64,000 nt of DNA from Sandaracinaceae bacterium (GTDB taxonomy: Bacteria > Myxococcota_A > Polyangia > Polyangiales > Houyiibacteriaceae), in NCBI GenBank assembly GCA_016706685.1, contig JADJJE010000036.1, forward strand, positions 1 to 64,000, given 5' to 3'. The position numbers and the translations under genes are program-made. This document shows positions 44,484-52,856 of this stretch, piece after piece; position 1 is the first letter of the stretch; every line of letters starts with the position of its first letter. Under the pieces are notes generated by a model. The model saw only the letters and a list, made by a program, of their open reading frames with translations. It was not told where the DNA came from and made no database searches.

Positions 44484-45571
44484 GCGCGCGACTTCGCCCG
44501 ACCTCGCCGCGCATCCGCGCTGCGCGTCCCGGCTTCCGGGCCGCCGCGCTGGTGGCCCTGCTGGCGACGGGCGGCTGCGGCGCTGGCAGCGCGCCCCCCG
44601 CCCAGACGCTCACACCGCTCTTCGAGGGCTCGCGCGTGGACGAGGCGCGCGCCACAGCGCCTCACCTCATGGCGCAGGCCGACGCGGCGCGCGAGGCCGC
44701 GGCCAGCGCCGAGCGTGCGGGGCGGACCGACGAAGCCGCCGAGCTCGCCACCGAGGCCCGCCTCTGGCTAGCGGCTGCGCTGGCCGTCACGGACCAGCAG
44801 GCCTTCGAGCGCGAGCGCGAGGCCGACGTGGCGGCCACCGACGTGGCCAGGCAGCGCGCCGTGGCGCTCCAGCTCGAGCGCGAGACCGTGGTGGAGGAGG
44901 AGGCCACGGCGCGTGCCGCAGCCCTCGCCAGCGAGAGCGCGCAGCGGGCATTCGAACATGCGGCCGGCTACGAGGCGCGCCGCTTGCGCCGCGACGACCC
45001 CGAGACGCGCACGCTCTACCGAGAGACCAGCCGAGCGCTGCTGGAGCGGAGCGCCGCCCTGATCGCCGCGAGCCGAGCGCTGGGCGCCCCCGGCAGCGCG
45101 GCTGGTGCGCTCGAGGAACGCCTTACGGCGCTGCGCCGCGCTCCCCGGCCCGAGCTGGTGGTGACCGAGGCCGACGTGCTGCTGAGCGACGCCATGGCCC
45201 TGCTGGGCCGGGCGCGCGCTGCGCTCCCTGTGAGCGCGACCGAGGCGGCTGCGCTGCTGGAGGCGGCCCGCGAGCGTGGGCTCAGCCCCACCCGGGGGGA
45301 GCGTGGCATCGAGCTGCGCGGGGCTCCGCTCGAGCGTCCCACGGCGGCGGGGCTCCGGCAGGTGGCCGCGCTGCTCAACGCGCATCCGCAGGGAGGCGTG
45401 CAGATCCTGATGGTGGGCCCGGTGGCCCAGCGCAGCGCCGGCCGGCGACGGGCGGCCAGCCTGCGAGCGGGTCTGCTGGCGGGCGGCGTGCCGCCCGAGC
45501 GCCTGAGCGTGGTGGAGGTCACGGTGGACGTCGAGACCCCCGGTCTAGGCCTTCTGCTGCCGGCGTATTGA
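44480..45571 (+). CDS. Lipoprotein with DUF4398-like helical region and OmpA-like C-terminus
   Basis: This 363-residue protein starts at GTG 44480. The lipobox ATGGC is at about residue 33, after a twin-Arg-rich but long N-terminus. Residues about 45-240 are Ala/Glu/Arg helices (AREAAASAERAGRTDEAAEL), like the DUF4398 segment that often precedes OmpA domains. The C-terminal 120 residues (about 245-360: LLEAARERGLSPTRGERGIE, VAALLNAHPQGGVQILMVGP, AASLRAGLLAGGVPPERLSV) have the order and spacing of an OmpA/peptidoglycan-binding domain. The usual D and R ligands for diaminopimelate are not clear. It is predicted to link the outer membrane and peptidoglycan. A candidate terminator follows at 45,609. 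Confidence 0.78.
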   Translation: MSARLRPTSPRIRAARPGFRAAALVALLATGGCGAGSAPPAQTLTPLFEGSRVDEARATAPHLMAQADAAREAAASAERAGRTDEAAELATEARLWLAAALAVTDQQAFEREREADVAATDVARQRAVALQLERETVVEEEATARAAALASESAQRAFEHAAGYEARRLRRDDPETRTLYRETSRALLERSAALIAASRALGAPGSAAGALEERLTALRRAPRPELVVTEADVLLSDAMALLGRARAALPVSATEAAALLEAARERGLSPTRGERGIELRGAPLERPTAAGLRQVAALLNAHPQGGVQILMVGPVAQRSAGRRRAASLRAGLLAGGVPPERLSVVEVTVDVETPGLGLLLPAY

Positions 45572-45608
45572 CCCGCCCTGCTTCGCCCGCGACGGCCCGA
45601 TGTGATTT

Positions 45609-45629
45609 CGGGGTCGCCCCGGCATTTTT
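45609..45629 (+). terminator. Candidate intrinsic terminator before the ferredoxin gene
   Basis: CGGGG (45609-45613), loop TCG, CCCCG (45617-45621), then GCATTTTT ends at 45629. The stem is only five GC pairs with a three-base gap before the T-run. It would end the 43,809-45,571 transcript before the ferredoxin promoter. The call is weak but fits the position. Confidence 0.4.
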
Positions 45630-45703
45630 CTGCTACGGTCCAACGCGTTTGGGCCACTGCACGGTCCAGAGAGCCCCCTTTCGAACACCAACCTGGAGTT
45701 TCC

Positions 45704-46057
45704 ATGGCCTGGGTCATTACGCGCCTTTGCCGCGACTGCGTCGATCAAGCTTGTGTGGATGTCTGCCCCGTCGAGTGCATCTATGCCTACACGGGTGACG
45801 ACGCGAGCAAGTTCCCGAACCAGCTGTACATCCACCCGGAGGAGTGCATCGACTGCGGTGCGTGTGAGCCGGAGTGCCCCTGGGAAGCCATCTTCGAAGA
45901 CGCGAGCGTCCCCGAGGTGTTTTCGGCGGACACTGCGCACAACGCGAAGATCGTCGGCGAGATGGACAACTTCGAGGTGCCCACGCGCGAAGATCACGAC
46001 CAGCCGTCTCCGGACAAGGTCGTCGCGAACAAGGCCAAGTGGGGCTACGCGGGCTGA
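45704..46057 (+). CDS. fdxA: Seven-iron-type ferredoxin
   Basis: This 117-residue ferredoxin starts at ATG 45704, preceded by a CCTGGAG site. It has two Cys clusters near the N-terminus: CRDCVDQACVDVCP (C-x2-C-x4-C-x3-CP) and CIDCGACEPECP (C-x2-C-x2-C-x3-CP). These spacings fit a [3Fe-4S]/[4Fe-4S] or 2[4Fe-4S] bacterial ferredoxin of the FdxA type, with the longer C-terminal helix and extension (about 50 residues, ending NKAKWGYAG) usual for this class. It is a soluble cytoplasmic electron carrier. It appears to be a stand-alone gene with its own promoter after the candidate terminator. Confidence 0.93.
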   Translation: MAWVITRLCRDCVDQACVDVCPVECIYAYTGDDASKFPNQLYIHPEECIDCGACEPECPWEAIFEDASVPEVFSADTAHNAKIVGEMDNFEVPTREDHDQPSPDKVVANKAKWGYAG

Positions 46058-46071
46058 TGTGACCCATGAGG

Positions 46072-46126
46072 GGCGGCCAGTCGGTCGCCTCTCGTGCGTT
46101 TCCCGGAGGCGGCCAGTCGGTCGCCT
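46072..46126. repeat. Two copies of a 19-base direct repeat
   Basis: GGCGGCCAGTCGGTCGCCT occurs at 46072-46090 and again at 46108-46126, directly after the ferredoxin gene. No function is evident; it could be a remnant of a slippage event or a protein-binding site. Confidence 0.6.
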
Positions 46127-46168
46127 TTCGCGTTTCGGAGCCGCAGCCAGGGCTGCCCCCGGTGCGTT

Positions 46169-46930
46169 TCAGCGCTCGCGAACGGGGAACTCGAGGTGGA
46201 AGTGGGGCGGGCGGCCCTCCTCCAGCACGCGCACCCCACGCTGGCGCGCCGCGACGGTGCGGAACGTGCGCCGCTCTCGGCTGCTCATGTCGCGGCTGCG
46301 CACGTCCACGGCGCCGCTGTAGAGGTGCCGCGAGATGTACAGCCCGCGCGCGATCTGCCCCATGAGCACGCGCGTCATCGCGGCCACGCAGCGCGCTCGC
46401 CCGCTTCGGCGCGCGTGCTGGTAGGCCTGCTCGATCTGCCGTGCGGCCTCGTAGTCGCGGTAGAGCCCGGTCAGCGTGCCTCCGCTGGCCAGCTTGTCGA
46501 ACATGGCCTCGGCCTGCTCGAGCGGGGTGCGCACGCCGCTCGTCACATGGAACGTGCGCCCCGAGGCCGCTCGGAACGCCACGGCGAGCTGCGCCACCGT
46601 GCTGCGCAGCGCCGGGCTGAGCACCACGTCGGGCTCCATGGTGAAGGGCGCGTCGGGGCCGTCAGCGGCAGCGCGCCCGGCAAAGACCGGTGTCAGCCAC
46701 CCATGCGCGCGCGAACGGTCAGGCTGCACACCCCCCGTGGGGGCTCGTTCCGTGTGGCCCCGCGGTCCCGCGGGCCAGCCCACGCTGACGGCCACGAGCA
46801 ACACCGCGCACCCGAGCAGGGCTTGCTCGCAGCGGGCTCGCGACGCAGACGACAAGGCAAACACGCTGAGTAGGGTATCAGCGTGCCGCCGGCGCTCGAA
46901 GTTCTCGGCAGCCCGGGGCCCCACGGTCAC
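46169..46930 (-). CDS. Membrane-anchored M15/DD-peptidase-like protein
   Basis: This 253-residue protein starts at GTG 46930, overlapping the acetyltransferase stop (GTGA). One transmembrane segment (about 38-55: ALLGCAVLLVAVSVGW) is followed by a periplasmic domain. The domain contains TFHVTSGVRTPLEQAEAMFD, then RHLYSGAVDVRS and finally HFHLEF. The His-x6-Asp and terminal His-x-His arrangement is the zinc-binding signature of M15/D-Ala-D-Ala peptidases (VanY/hedgehog fold). It would cleave peptidoglycan stem peptides. The large insertion between the two motifs (YEAARQIEQAYQHARRSG) is helical. The enzyme class is inferred from motifs, and substrate specificity cannot be told. Confidence 0.82.
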   Translation of the reverse strand: MTVGPRAAENFERRRHADTLLSVFALSSASRARCEQALLGCAVLLVAVSVGWPAGPRGHTERAPTGGVQPDRSRAHGWLTPVFAGRAAADGPDAPFTMEPDVVLSPALRSTVAQLAVAFRAASGRTFHVTSGVRTPLEQAEAMFDKLASGGTLTGLYRDYEAARQIEQAYQHARRSGRARCVAAMTRVLMGQIARGLYISRHLYSGAVDVRSRDMSSRERRTFRTVAARQRGVRVLEEGRPPHFHLEFPVRER

Positions 46931-47415
46931 CGCAGCGGCTTTCGGAAGCGGACCTGGTAGGCCTCGAACCCGAGCGACCGGTGGGCCTGCACGGCGCCTT
47001 CGTTGAAGGACCAGGTGGCCGACTCGATCAGGTCGCAGCCCGCCTCGCGGAAGACCGCCTCGAGGGTGGCCATCAGCGCGGCGCCCAGGCGCTCCCCGCG
47101 AGCGGCGGGTTCCACGTACCAGTCCTCCACCACGCCGCGGCGTGGCATGCGGCGCTCGGGCTCCTCTTCGATGTGCCCGGTGATGTAGCCCAGCACCGCC
47201 CCCTCACGCTCGGCCACCAGCACCACGGCGTTCGGGTGCTCGATCAGGCCGTCGATGTCGTCGCGCAGCACGCGCTCGAAGTCGCGGTACGCGAGCAGCG
47301 GCGCGATGGCGGGCGGCACGATGCTCTCGTGGTGATCGATGTACAGCGCGCGATGCAGCGCGCGCAGCGAGGCGCGGTCGGCGCGCGAGGCGCGTCGTAG
47401 GGTGGCCTGGGACAC
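46927..47415 (-). CDS. GNAT-family N-acetyltransferase
   Basis: The 162-residue protein has the GNAT fold: an N-terminal LRRASRADRASLRALHRALY segment, the central strand AVVLVAEREGAVLGYITGHI and the acetyl-CoA-binding loop ARGERLGAALM (about 110-120). The C-terminal CDLIESATWSFNEGAVQAHR then LGFEAYQVRFRKPL completes it. All elements expected for an acetyl-CoA-dependent acyltransferase are present and the length is typical. Its acceptor is unknown. The ATG at 47415 is followed at the other end by coupling to the DD-peptidase-like gene, which may mean a cell-wall or peptide substrate, though this is only positional. Confidence 0.9.
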   Translation of the reverse strand: MSQATLRRASRADRASLRALHRALYIDHHESIVPPAIAPLLAYRDFERVLRDDIDGLIEHPNAVVLVAEREGAVLGYITGHIEEEPERRMPRRGVVEDWYVEPAARGERLGAALMATLEAVFREAGCDLIESATWSFNEGAVQAHRSLGFEAYQVRFRKPLR

Positions 47416-47465
47416 GGCTACGACATACTACGCGCGCGGCGACCGCGCCCGGCGACCTTCTGGCC

Positions 47466-47813
47466 TCAACGCGGGGCGAGCGTGGTCGGCCCGTCCAGCG
47501 TCAGCAGCGGCCGCAGGCGTCGGAAGGTCTTCCTCCCGATGCCGCGGATGCGCATGAGCTCCTCCACCCGTCGAAAGGGGTGCCGCTCGCGGTACTCCAC
47601 GATGGCCACGGCCCGCGACGGACCGACCCCCGGCAGGCGCTGCAGCTCCTCGGCACTGGCGGTGTTGAGGTTCACCTGACCGGACGGCGCCGCCGGTGCT
47701 TCGGCGGACACCTCCGCCGTCTGCGCGCCCGCCGCGGGCACGGGCGCCAGCACCGCCAGCAGCAGCGCCAGCAGCGCGAGGCGCACCCCGCGCGGCAGGA
47801 CGCTCGCGCTCAT
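47466..47813 (-). CDS. ComEA-like helix-hairpin-helix protein
   Basis: This 115-residue exported protein has a signal peptide (LALLALLLAVLAPVPAAGAQ), a short linker and a tandem helix-hairpin-helix DNA-binding domain. The domain reads VNLNTASAEELQRLPGVGPS, RAVAIVEYRERHPFRRVEEL and RIRGIGRKTFRRLRPLL. This is the ComEA family that binds incoming double-stranded DNA in the periplasm during transformation, although many bacteria carry it without known competence. It overlaps the preceding small gene by 4 bases (ATGA). There is no ComEC in the window. Confidence 0.9.
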   Translation of the reverse strand: MSASVLPRGVRLALLALLLAVLAPVPAAGAQTAEVSAEAPAAPSGQVNLNTASAEELQRLPGVGPSRAVAIVEYRERHPFRRVEELMRIRGIGRKTFRRLRPLLTLDGPTTLAPR

Positions 47814-48130
47814 CGCTCCTGCTCCTCGCGCTCGCCGTCCTGCTGGCGCTCCTCGGCGCTCTTGCTCTCGCGAATGTGGAGCTGCCCGTTGGTCGGCATC
47901 GCGTCCAGCTTCACGTGCAGGCTGCCGTCGCGGTTGGGGAAGGCCGCGCCGATCTTCAGCCAGAACTTGTGGCCGTCGCGCTCGCGCTCGACAATGGTGT
48001 AGACGGTCTGGAAGGGCTTCGCCCCCTCGCTGCGCACCTCGGGCGCGGCCGCAGGCGGCTCGCTCGAGCGCTGCTGACGGGCTTCGCGGCGGGAGGCGCT
48101 GCGGGTGGTGGTGGTGGTGGTCTCGGACAT
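47810..48130 (-). CDS. Small charged hypothetical protein coupled to ComEA-like gene
   Basis: ATG 48130, with GGAGAG at good spacing, gives a 106-residue soluble protein. It begins with a Thr/Arg-rich low-complexity segment, has a short beta core (TVYTIVERERDGHKFWLKIG, AAFPNRDGSLHVKLDAMPTN) and ends in Glu/Arg-rich residues. The core WLKIGAAFPNRDGSLHVKLD resembles the small bacterial family annotated only as having a single conserved domain in high-GC Proteobacteria. I give it no function. Two in-frame ATGs upstream were rejected for lack of a site. Its stop overlaps the ComEA-like start. Confidence 0.72.
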   Translation of the reverse strand: MSETTTTTTRSASRREARQQRSSEPPAAAPEVRSEGAKPFQTVYTIVERERDGHKFWLKIGAAFPNRDGSLHVKLDAMPTNGQLHIRESKSAEERQQDGEREEQER

Positions 48131-48289
48131 TGCGGTTCTCTCCATGGTGGGCCCAGCGGGCCGGTTGATGGAGAGCACCCTTCGCAAGTTGCCGGCCGGC
48201 CGCGCACCCCTCGAGATCCGCGCTGGCCGAGCACCCCATGCTGGCGCGCCGCCACTCGAGGTGTGGCGGCCGCCGGCCTCACGGGGGAC

Positions 48290-51088
48290 TCAGGGGGCTG
48301 CAGGGACGCGGGGCGTGGGCCGATCCAGCAGGAACGCGCGGCTGGCTAGGTAGGCATCGGGGGCCACCCCGCCTGCCATCAGGCGCAGCACGGCGCCCGG
48401 TCCGGTGACGCCCGTGAGGCCCACACGCACGCCCCAGCGCTGCGCCGTCTCCAGCAGCTCGGTGCTCACGGCGGTGGGCGGCAGGTACAGCCATGGCACG
48501 CCGATGGCGCGCGCCGTCTGGAGCCACGCGAGCCCCCCTTCCACACCTTCCGGCGCCTCCACCAGCGCGATGTCGACACCCGCTTCGCGCAGCGCTCCCA
48601 CCAGCAAGCCCGCGATCACCGGGTCGTAGGTGGCGAGCGTCACGCGCTCGGCGGGCAGCTCACGGAACGTGGTCACCAGGGTGTGGAACCACGCCTCGCG
48701 CAGCTCGGGCCGCGCTGGCGTGTGGACGTGGAACACGAAGCTCATCTGGGGGTGCTGCTGCAGCAGCTCTTGCACGGTGGGCGCCGGCCGCCGCAGCGTC
48801 TCGAGCTGTTGGCGCGTCACGTCTTCCACGTTGACGTTGATGCCGTTGCCCAGCTGCAGCAGCTCGGTCGCACCGATGGTGACTAGGGCACGCTCCGTGG
48901 TCATCTGCAGGTCGAGCGTGATGGTCTCGAAGCCTGCGGCGGCGGCGGCCTCCACCTCGGGGTGCGATTGGCGAAGGGGCTCTGCGCCCGCGGCCGGCGG
49001 ACCGGCCAGCAACCCGCGGTCGTTGATGCGCAGCGGCTGCGTGCGCGTGCGGCGCTCGCCCTCGGGGAGCTCCGGCACGGGCATGTAGCGCCGGTGCCGG
49101 CGCAGGTAGCGCTGCGTGGCGAGATACGAGAGCAGGTACTCGCGCATGCGTGGCAGCTCGGGGTCGTCCTCGCTGAAGAGGTCACGCTCGAACCGCGGAT
49201 CGGCGGCGCGGTCGTGGATGCGCACGCCGCGCGTGAGCGTGTTGTAGAGCCAGCGGATGTCGCCGTCGTGCGCCACCAGGAACTGCCGCGAGTCACCGCC
49301 GAACGAGAGCGGGGCGCGCCGTACGGGCCACTCGCCGTCGGCGAACAGGTCTCGCCCGAAGTAACAGCCGATGCGCGTGTCGCGCGCCAGCCCGAGCAGC
49401 GTGCGGGGCAGGTCGGTCTGCGCGCCCAGCCGTGAGCTCCTCTCGCGCAGCGCGCGCTCCTGCGCCGCCGGCACGCCCGTCACGAAGAGCGGGACGCGGA
49501 AGTGCAGCTCGTGTCCGTCCACCGTGGTGGGGGTCTCGGGGTCGCCCGGGAACTCCACCGGGCTCGGGTGGTCGCCCATCACCAGCAGCACCGTCCCGCG
49601 CGGCCGCTCGTTCTCCGCGTACCAAGTGTAGAACGCCTCGAGCTGGGCGTCGGCATAGGCCAGCCGCGCGCGCAGCGTGTCCATGTCGTCGGGGGTGGTG
49701 CCGAGCGCCAGCTGGTCGGCCGAGCGTCCGAGGCCGTGCATCACGGCAAAGCGCGAGCGACCCGCCGGCTGCGACGCCAGCCACGACTGCAGGTGCGCAT
49801 ACGTCTCTTCGTCCGTGCGCCGCGCCGGACCGCCCAGGGGCGGGACGTCCAGCGTGGTGAAGCCCGCCATCCGCAGGTAGGTCTGTCGGTAGGTGCGCAG
49901 GTCGCGCGAGCCGTCGAAGAACGCGGTCTCGTAGCCCACGTCGCGCAGGTCGCGCGCGACGCCCGGCAGGTAGGGCAGCGCCGGGTCCGCCATGACGGGG
50001 GTCTCCGGGCTCGGGGGCTGTCCGCTCAGCACGGCCAGCAGCACGTCCTCGTCGGTCTCGCCGGCCGCCATGACGTCGTCAAACAGCACGGCCTCCTCCG
50101 AGAGGCGCCGCAGCAGCGGCATGACGGGCGCGCCGTTCGCCTGGTTCACCTCCAGCTCCCGCATGCCCACGTCGCGCAGCAGCAGCACGATGATGCTGGG
50201 CGCCGCCTCGCCGGGGGGCAGGTTCGTGCGCGCCCGCTCCACGCACAACGGATACGCCGTGTCGGGCACCGGCTCGAGGGCGTCGCCCTGATGCAGCACG
50301 GCGGTCATCACACGCACGTCGCCGGGCGGGCGACCGTCGGTGGAGGGCGGGTCGTCGTGCAGCACCATGCGGTCGCCGGGCGAGTAGCGCGTCTGCGGAC
50401 GGTCGCCGTGCTCGTGCTCGTGCTCACCCTCGTGCTCGTGCCCCGCGTGGCGCTCTTCCTGCACCGGGTCGGCTGCGGGCGTCTCGCGCCCCTCCGGCTC
50501 GAGCGCCAAGTGCCAGGCCGGGTGCACTGCGCCTGCGTAGAGGTCGTCGTACGCGCCCACGCTCGCGCCGATCGACAAGCATGCGAGCAGCCCCAGCGCC
50601 ACGGCGTCGGCCACGCGCCCAGCGCGCGTCGCGTAGCGCTTCTCGAGGCGCGCTGCGAGCGGCGTGACCAGCGCCAGGAGCCCAGCGCCGAGCATGAGCC
50701 CAGCGCCCAGCGCCTGCAGGCCGCTCAGCTCCAGCTGTGCGCGCGAGACGGCGCCCGGCAGGCGGGGGGTCACCGCCACGTGCAGCGCGAGCAGCAAGAT
50801 GGCCAGCACACCGCTCACCAGGCGCGCGCCGAAGGCCGCTGGTTTCCGCCCGATGGGCCACGCCAGCAGCGCCCCCAACAGCATGTCGAAGGGCAGCGCC
50901 ACGGCGGCGCCCGCGTAGTACGCGAGGTCGGGCGCCACCCCGATGGGGCGGGCCAGCACCGTCCGGGCGATGCCAGCGCACAGCGCGTAGAGCATGCCGA
51001 AGGCGGCGACGTGAGCAGCCCGCGTGGCGGGCGAGGAGGCGTTGGGTTCGGACATCGGATCGTTCGGGCGTTCTGCGACGGCGCTCAC
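48290..51088 (-). CDS. Membrane sulfatase/LtaS-like protein fused to a degenerate GDPD-like domain
   Basis: This 932-residue protein starts at GTG 51088 (GTGA overlap) and has five N-terminal transmembrane segments (about 25-185). A His/Glu-rich loop follows (HAGHEHEGEHEHEHGD, about 213-228), then an alkaline-phosphatase-superfamily sulfatase domain (about 290-640). The C-terminal metal pair is kept (VMGDHPSP), but the first motif reads LLLRDVG instead of the usual E-S-x-R. A GDPD-like TIM-barrel completes it (about 690-930). In the GDPD part the catalytic His-Arg-Gly has become INDRG and the His-Asp has become VTIGATEL, so that domain is probably inactive. LtaS-type enzymes transfer glycerophosphate, whereas GDPD enzymes cleave glycerophosphodiesters. 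The fusion suggests a phospholipid- or polymer-handling membrane protein. It is coupled downstream of the two-TM protein and ruvB. Confidence 0.85.
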   Translation of the reverse strand: MSAVAERPNDPMSEPNASSPATRAAHVAAFGMLYALCAGIARTVLARPIGVAPDLAYYAGAAVALPFDMLLGALLAWPIGRKPAAFGARLVSGVLAILLLALHVAVTPRLPGAVSRAQLELSGLQALGAGLMLGAGLLALVTPLAARLEKRYATRAGRVADAVALGLLACLSIGASVGAYDDLYAGAVHPAWHLALEPEGRETPAADPVQEERHAGHEHEGEHEHEHGDRPQTRYSPGDRMVLHDDPPSTDGRPPGDVRVMTAVLHQGDALEPVPDTAYPLCVERARTNLPPGEAAPSIIVLLLRDVGMRELEVNQANGAPVMPLLRRLSEEAVLFDDVMAAGETDEDVLLAVLSGQPPSPETPVMADPALPYLPGVARDLRDVGYETAFFDGSRDLRTYRQTYLRMAGFTTLDVPPLGGPARRTDEETYAHLQSWLASQPAGRSRFAVMHGLGRSADQLALGTTPDDMDTLRARLAYADAQLEAFYTWYAENERPRGTVLLVMGDHPSPVEFPGDPETPTTVDGHELHFRVPLFVTGVPAAQERALRERSSRLGAQTDLPRTLLGLARDTRIGCYFGRDLFADGEWPVRRAPLSFGGDSRQFLVAHDGDIRWLYNTLTRGVRIHDRAADPRFERDLFSEDDPELPRMREYLLSYLATQRYLRRHRRYMPVPELPEGERRTRTQPLRINDRGLLAGPPAAGAEPLRQSHPEVEAAAAAGFETITLDLQMTTERALVTIGATELLQLGNGINVNVEDVTRQQLETLRRPAPTVQELLQQHPQMSFVFHVHTPARPELREAWFHTLVTTFRELPAERVTLATYDPVIAGLLVGALREAGVDIALVEAPEGVEGGLAWLQTARAIGVPWLYLPPTAVSTELLETAQRWGVRVGLTGVTGPGAVLRLMAGGVAPDAYLASRAFLLDRPTPRVPAAP

Positions 51089-51771
51089 TCGAGACCGTCG
51101 GGCGGGGGGGCAAAGGCCTCGGGGCGCAGGCGCAGCAGGCGCGCCCCGCCGAGGACGGAGACCACGCCCAGGACGAGCAGCAGCGCCACCATGGGCCAGC
51201 GCATGGACTCGCGCCGGGCGTGCAGCTCTTCGTGCTTGGCGCGCTCACCGAGGTAGGTGCGGAGCGCGACCCCATCGCGCACCTCCACCAGCACGGCGTC
51301 GCCGGGGCGCAGCGCGCGCACGCGCACGTGGAAGGGCGGGTTCAGGCGGCGCTCGGTGTCCACGTCGCCCACCAGCGGCAGCCGCGCCAAGGACATGACT
51401 TCGCGGACGTCGTCGCGATCGGGGGCGTCCACCCGCCACGCTTCGGGCGAGTTGAACTGCACGCGCACCACCTCACCCGAGGCCTGCCGCACGGCCAGCG
51501 TGGGCTCCCCGTAGTTGCCGCGGTGATGCGGCGCATTCGGGCCGGGCTGGTCCGCCACGCGCACCTCTCCATAGAGGAAGGGGTCCCCGGCGGGCGACGG
51601 CGTGAGGGGGCCGTCCTCGAGCGTGCCCTCGACGCTCTGCTCGGGGGAGGGGAGGTCCGGCTCGGCCCCGTTCAGCGCCACGTCGAGGCCGAGCGCAGCG
51701 CAGCCCAGGCCGACCAGGATCATGACCACCGCGCCCACGCGCGCGAACGTACGGGCTCGCGAAGACATCAT
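51085..51771 (-). CDS. Two-TM membrane protein with periplasmic beta domain
   Basis: The 228-residue protein has a transmembrane segment near each end (RVGAVVMILVGLGCAALGLD at about 11-30 and WPMVALLLVLGVVSVLGGAR at about 193-212). Between them is an extracytoplasmic domain of about 160 residues, mostly beta (DPFLYGEVRVADQPGPNAPH, EVVRVQFNSPEAWRVDAPDR, VLVEVRDGVALRTYLGERAK). This topology resembles the E3-ligase-like/GIDE-like or TMEM43-type fold seen in bacterial two-TM proteins, but I see no diagnostic motif. Its start shares an A with the ruvB stop (TGATG) and its stop overlaps the sulfatase start, so it is strictly in the ruvB operon. Confidence 0.8.
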   Translation of the reverse strand: MMSSRARTFARVGAVVMILVGLGCAALGLDVALNGAEPDLPSPEQSVEGTLEDGPLTPSPAGDPFLYGEVRVADQPGPNAPHHRGNYGEPTLAVRQASGEVVRVQFNSPEAWRVDAPDRDDVREVMSLARLPLVGDVDTERRLNPPFHVRVRALRPGDAVLVEVRDGVALRTYLGERAKHEELHARRESMRWPMVALLLVLGVVSVLGGARLLRLRPEAFAPPPDGLE

Positions 51772-52856
51772 CAGAAGAGCTCGCCCTGGGGCTCGGCGTC
51801 GCCGGGGCCACGTCGCCGCGTGGGCATCGTCTTCTTCAGGTGCTCGTAGGCGTGCCGTGTGGCCACGCGGCCTCGGGCGGTGCGCGCCAGGTAGCCCTGC
51901 TGCAGCAGGAACGGCTCGTACACGTCCTCGAGCGTGTCGCGCGGCTCGCTCAGGGCCGCAGCCAGCGTCTCGATGCCCACGGGGCCGCCATCGTAGTGGT
52001 CGATGATCACGCGCAGGAACTTGCGGTCCATCTCGTCGAGACCCGCGTGGTCCACGTCCAGCCGCTCGAGCGACTCGCGCGCGGTGGCGAGGTCCAGCGC
52101 CCCGTCCGAGAGCACCTCGGCGAAGTCACGCGCCCGGCGCAGCAGCCGGTTGGCGATGCGCGGCGTGCCCCGAGAGCGCCGCGCCACCTCTTCCGAGGCA
52201 TCGTGCGAGACCGACAGACCCAGCAGCCCCGCGCTGCGCCGCACGATGCGCGCCAGCTCCTCGGCGCTGTAGTAGTCGAGCCGCGCGGGATACCCGAAGC
52301 GCGTGCGCATGGGGTTGGTGAGCAGGCCCGTGCGCGTGGTGGCCGCCACCAGCGTGAACGGGTTCAGGTTGAGCGACAGGGTCTGCGCGTAGGCGCCGTC
52401 CCCGTTCACGATGTCGATGCGGAAGTCCTCGACGGCCGTGTAGAGGTTCTCCTCCACCACGGCGCTCAGCCGGTGGATCTCGTCGATGAACAGCACGTCG
52501 TTGCGCTCGAGCTTGGTGAGCAGCGCGGCGAGCTGCCCCTTGTGCTCGATGGCCGGACCCGACGCCATGTGCAGCGCCACCCCGCGCTCCTCGGCCAGGA
52601 TCATGGCCAGCGTGGTCTTGCCCAGACCCGGCGGTCCGCAGAAGAGGACATGGTCCACGGGGTCCCCGCGCCGGCGCGCCGCCTCCACCATGATGCGCAG
52701 GTTGTCCTTGATCTTCTCCTGCCCCACGAAGTCGTCGAAGCTCGAAGGGCGCAGCGTGATCTCGTAGGGGCGCTCCTCCGCGCGCGGGGTGGCGTCGACC
52801 TCGCGATCGGCGTCGTCTTCGGCTTCGCGGCCGGGGCTGGCAGGGCGTGGGGGCAT
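51771..52856 (-). CDS. ruvB: Holliday junction branch-migration ATPase RuvB
   Basis: This 361-residue protein starts at ATG 52856. Its sequence is typical RuvB: RPSSFDDFVGQEKIKDNLRI near the N-terminus, Walker A GPPGLGKTT, Walker B FIDEIHRLS, AATTRTGLLTNPMRTRFGYP covering sensor 1 and the arginine finger, and a C-terminal winged helix (GPVGIETLAAALSEPRDTLE, YEPFLLQQGYLARTARGR). RuvB drives Holliday junction migration with RuvA and RuvC; neither partner gene is in this window. The N-terminal 25 residues are an Arg/Asp-rich extension. The upstream region back to the DUF481 gene is 260 bases. The gene heads a coupled operon with two membrane proteins, which is an unusual setting. Confidence 0.97.
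   Translation of the reverse strand: MPPRPASPGREAEDDADREVDATPRAEERPYEITLRPSSFDDFVGQEKIKDNLRIMVEAARRRGDPVDHVLFCGPPGLGKTTLAMILAEERGVALHMASGPAIEHKGQLAALLTKLERNDVLFIDEIHRLSAVVEENLYTAVEDFRIDIVNGDGAYAQTLSLNLNPFTLVAATTRTGLLTNPMRTRFGYPARLDYYSAEELARIVRRSAGLLGLSVSHDASEEVARRSRGTPRIANRLLRRARDFAEVLSDGALDLATARESLERLDVDHAGLDEMDRKFLRVIIDHYDGGPVGIETLAAALSEPRDTLEDVYEPFLLQQGYLARTARGRVATRHAYEHLKKTMPTRRRGPGDAEPQGELF

Noticed and set aside
46072..46126. 19-base direct repeats as attachment sites
   Set aside because: Only two copies 36 bases apart with no integrase, tRNA or mobile cargo between them.
49502..51256. 584-residue plus-strand open frame
   Set aside because: Antisense to the sulfatase-GDPD gene; no recognisable domain.
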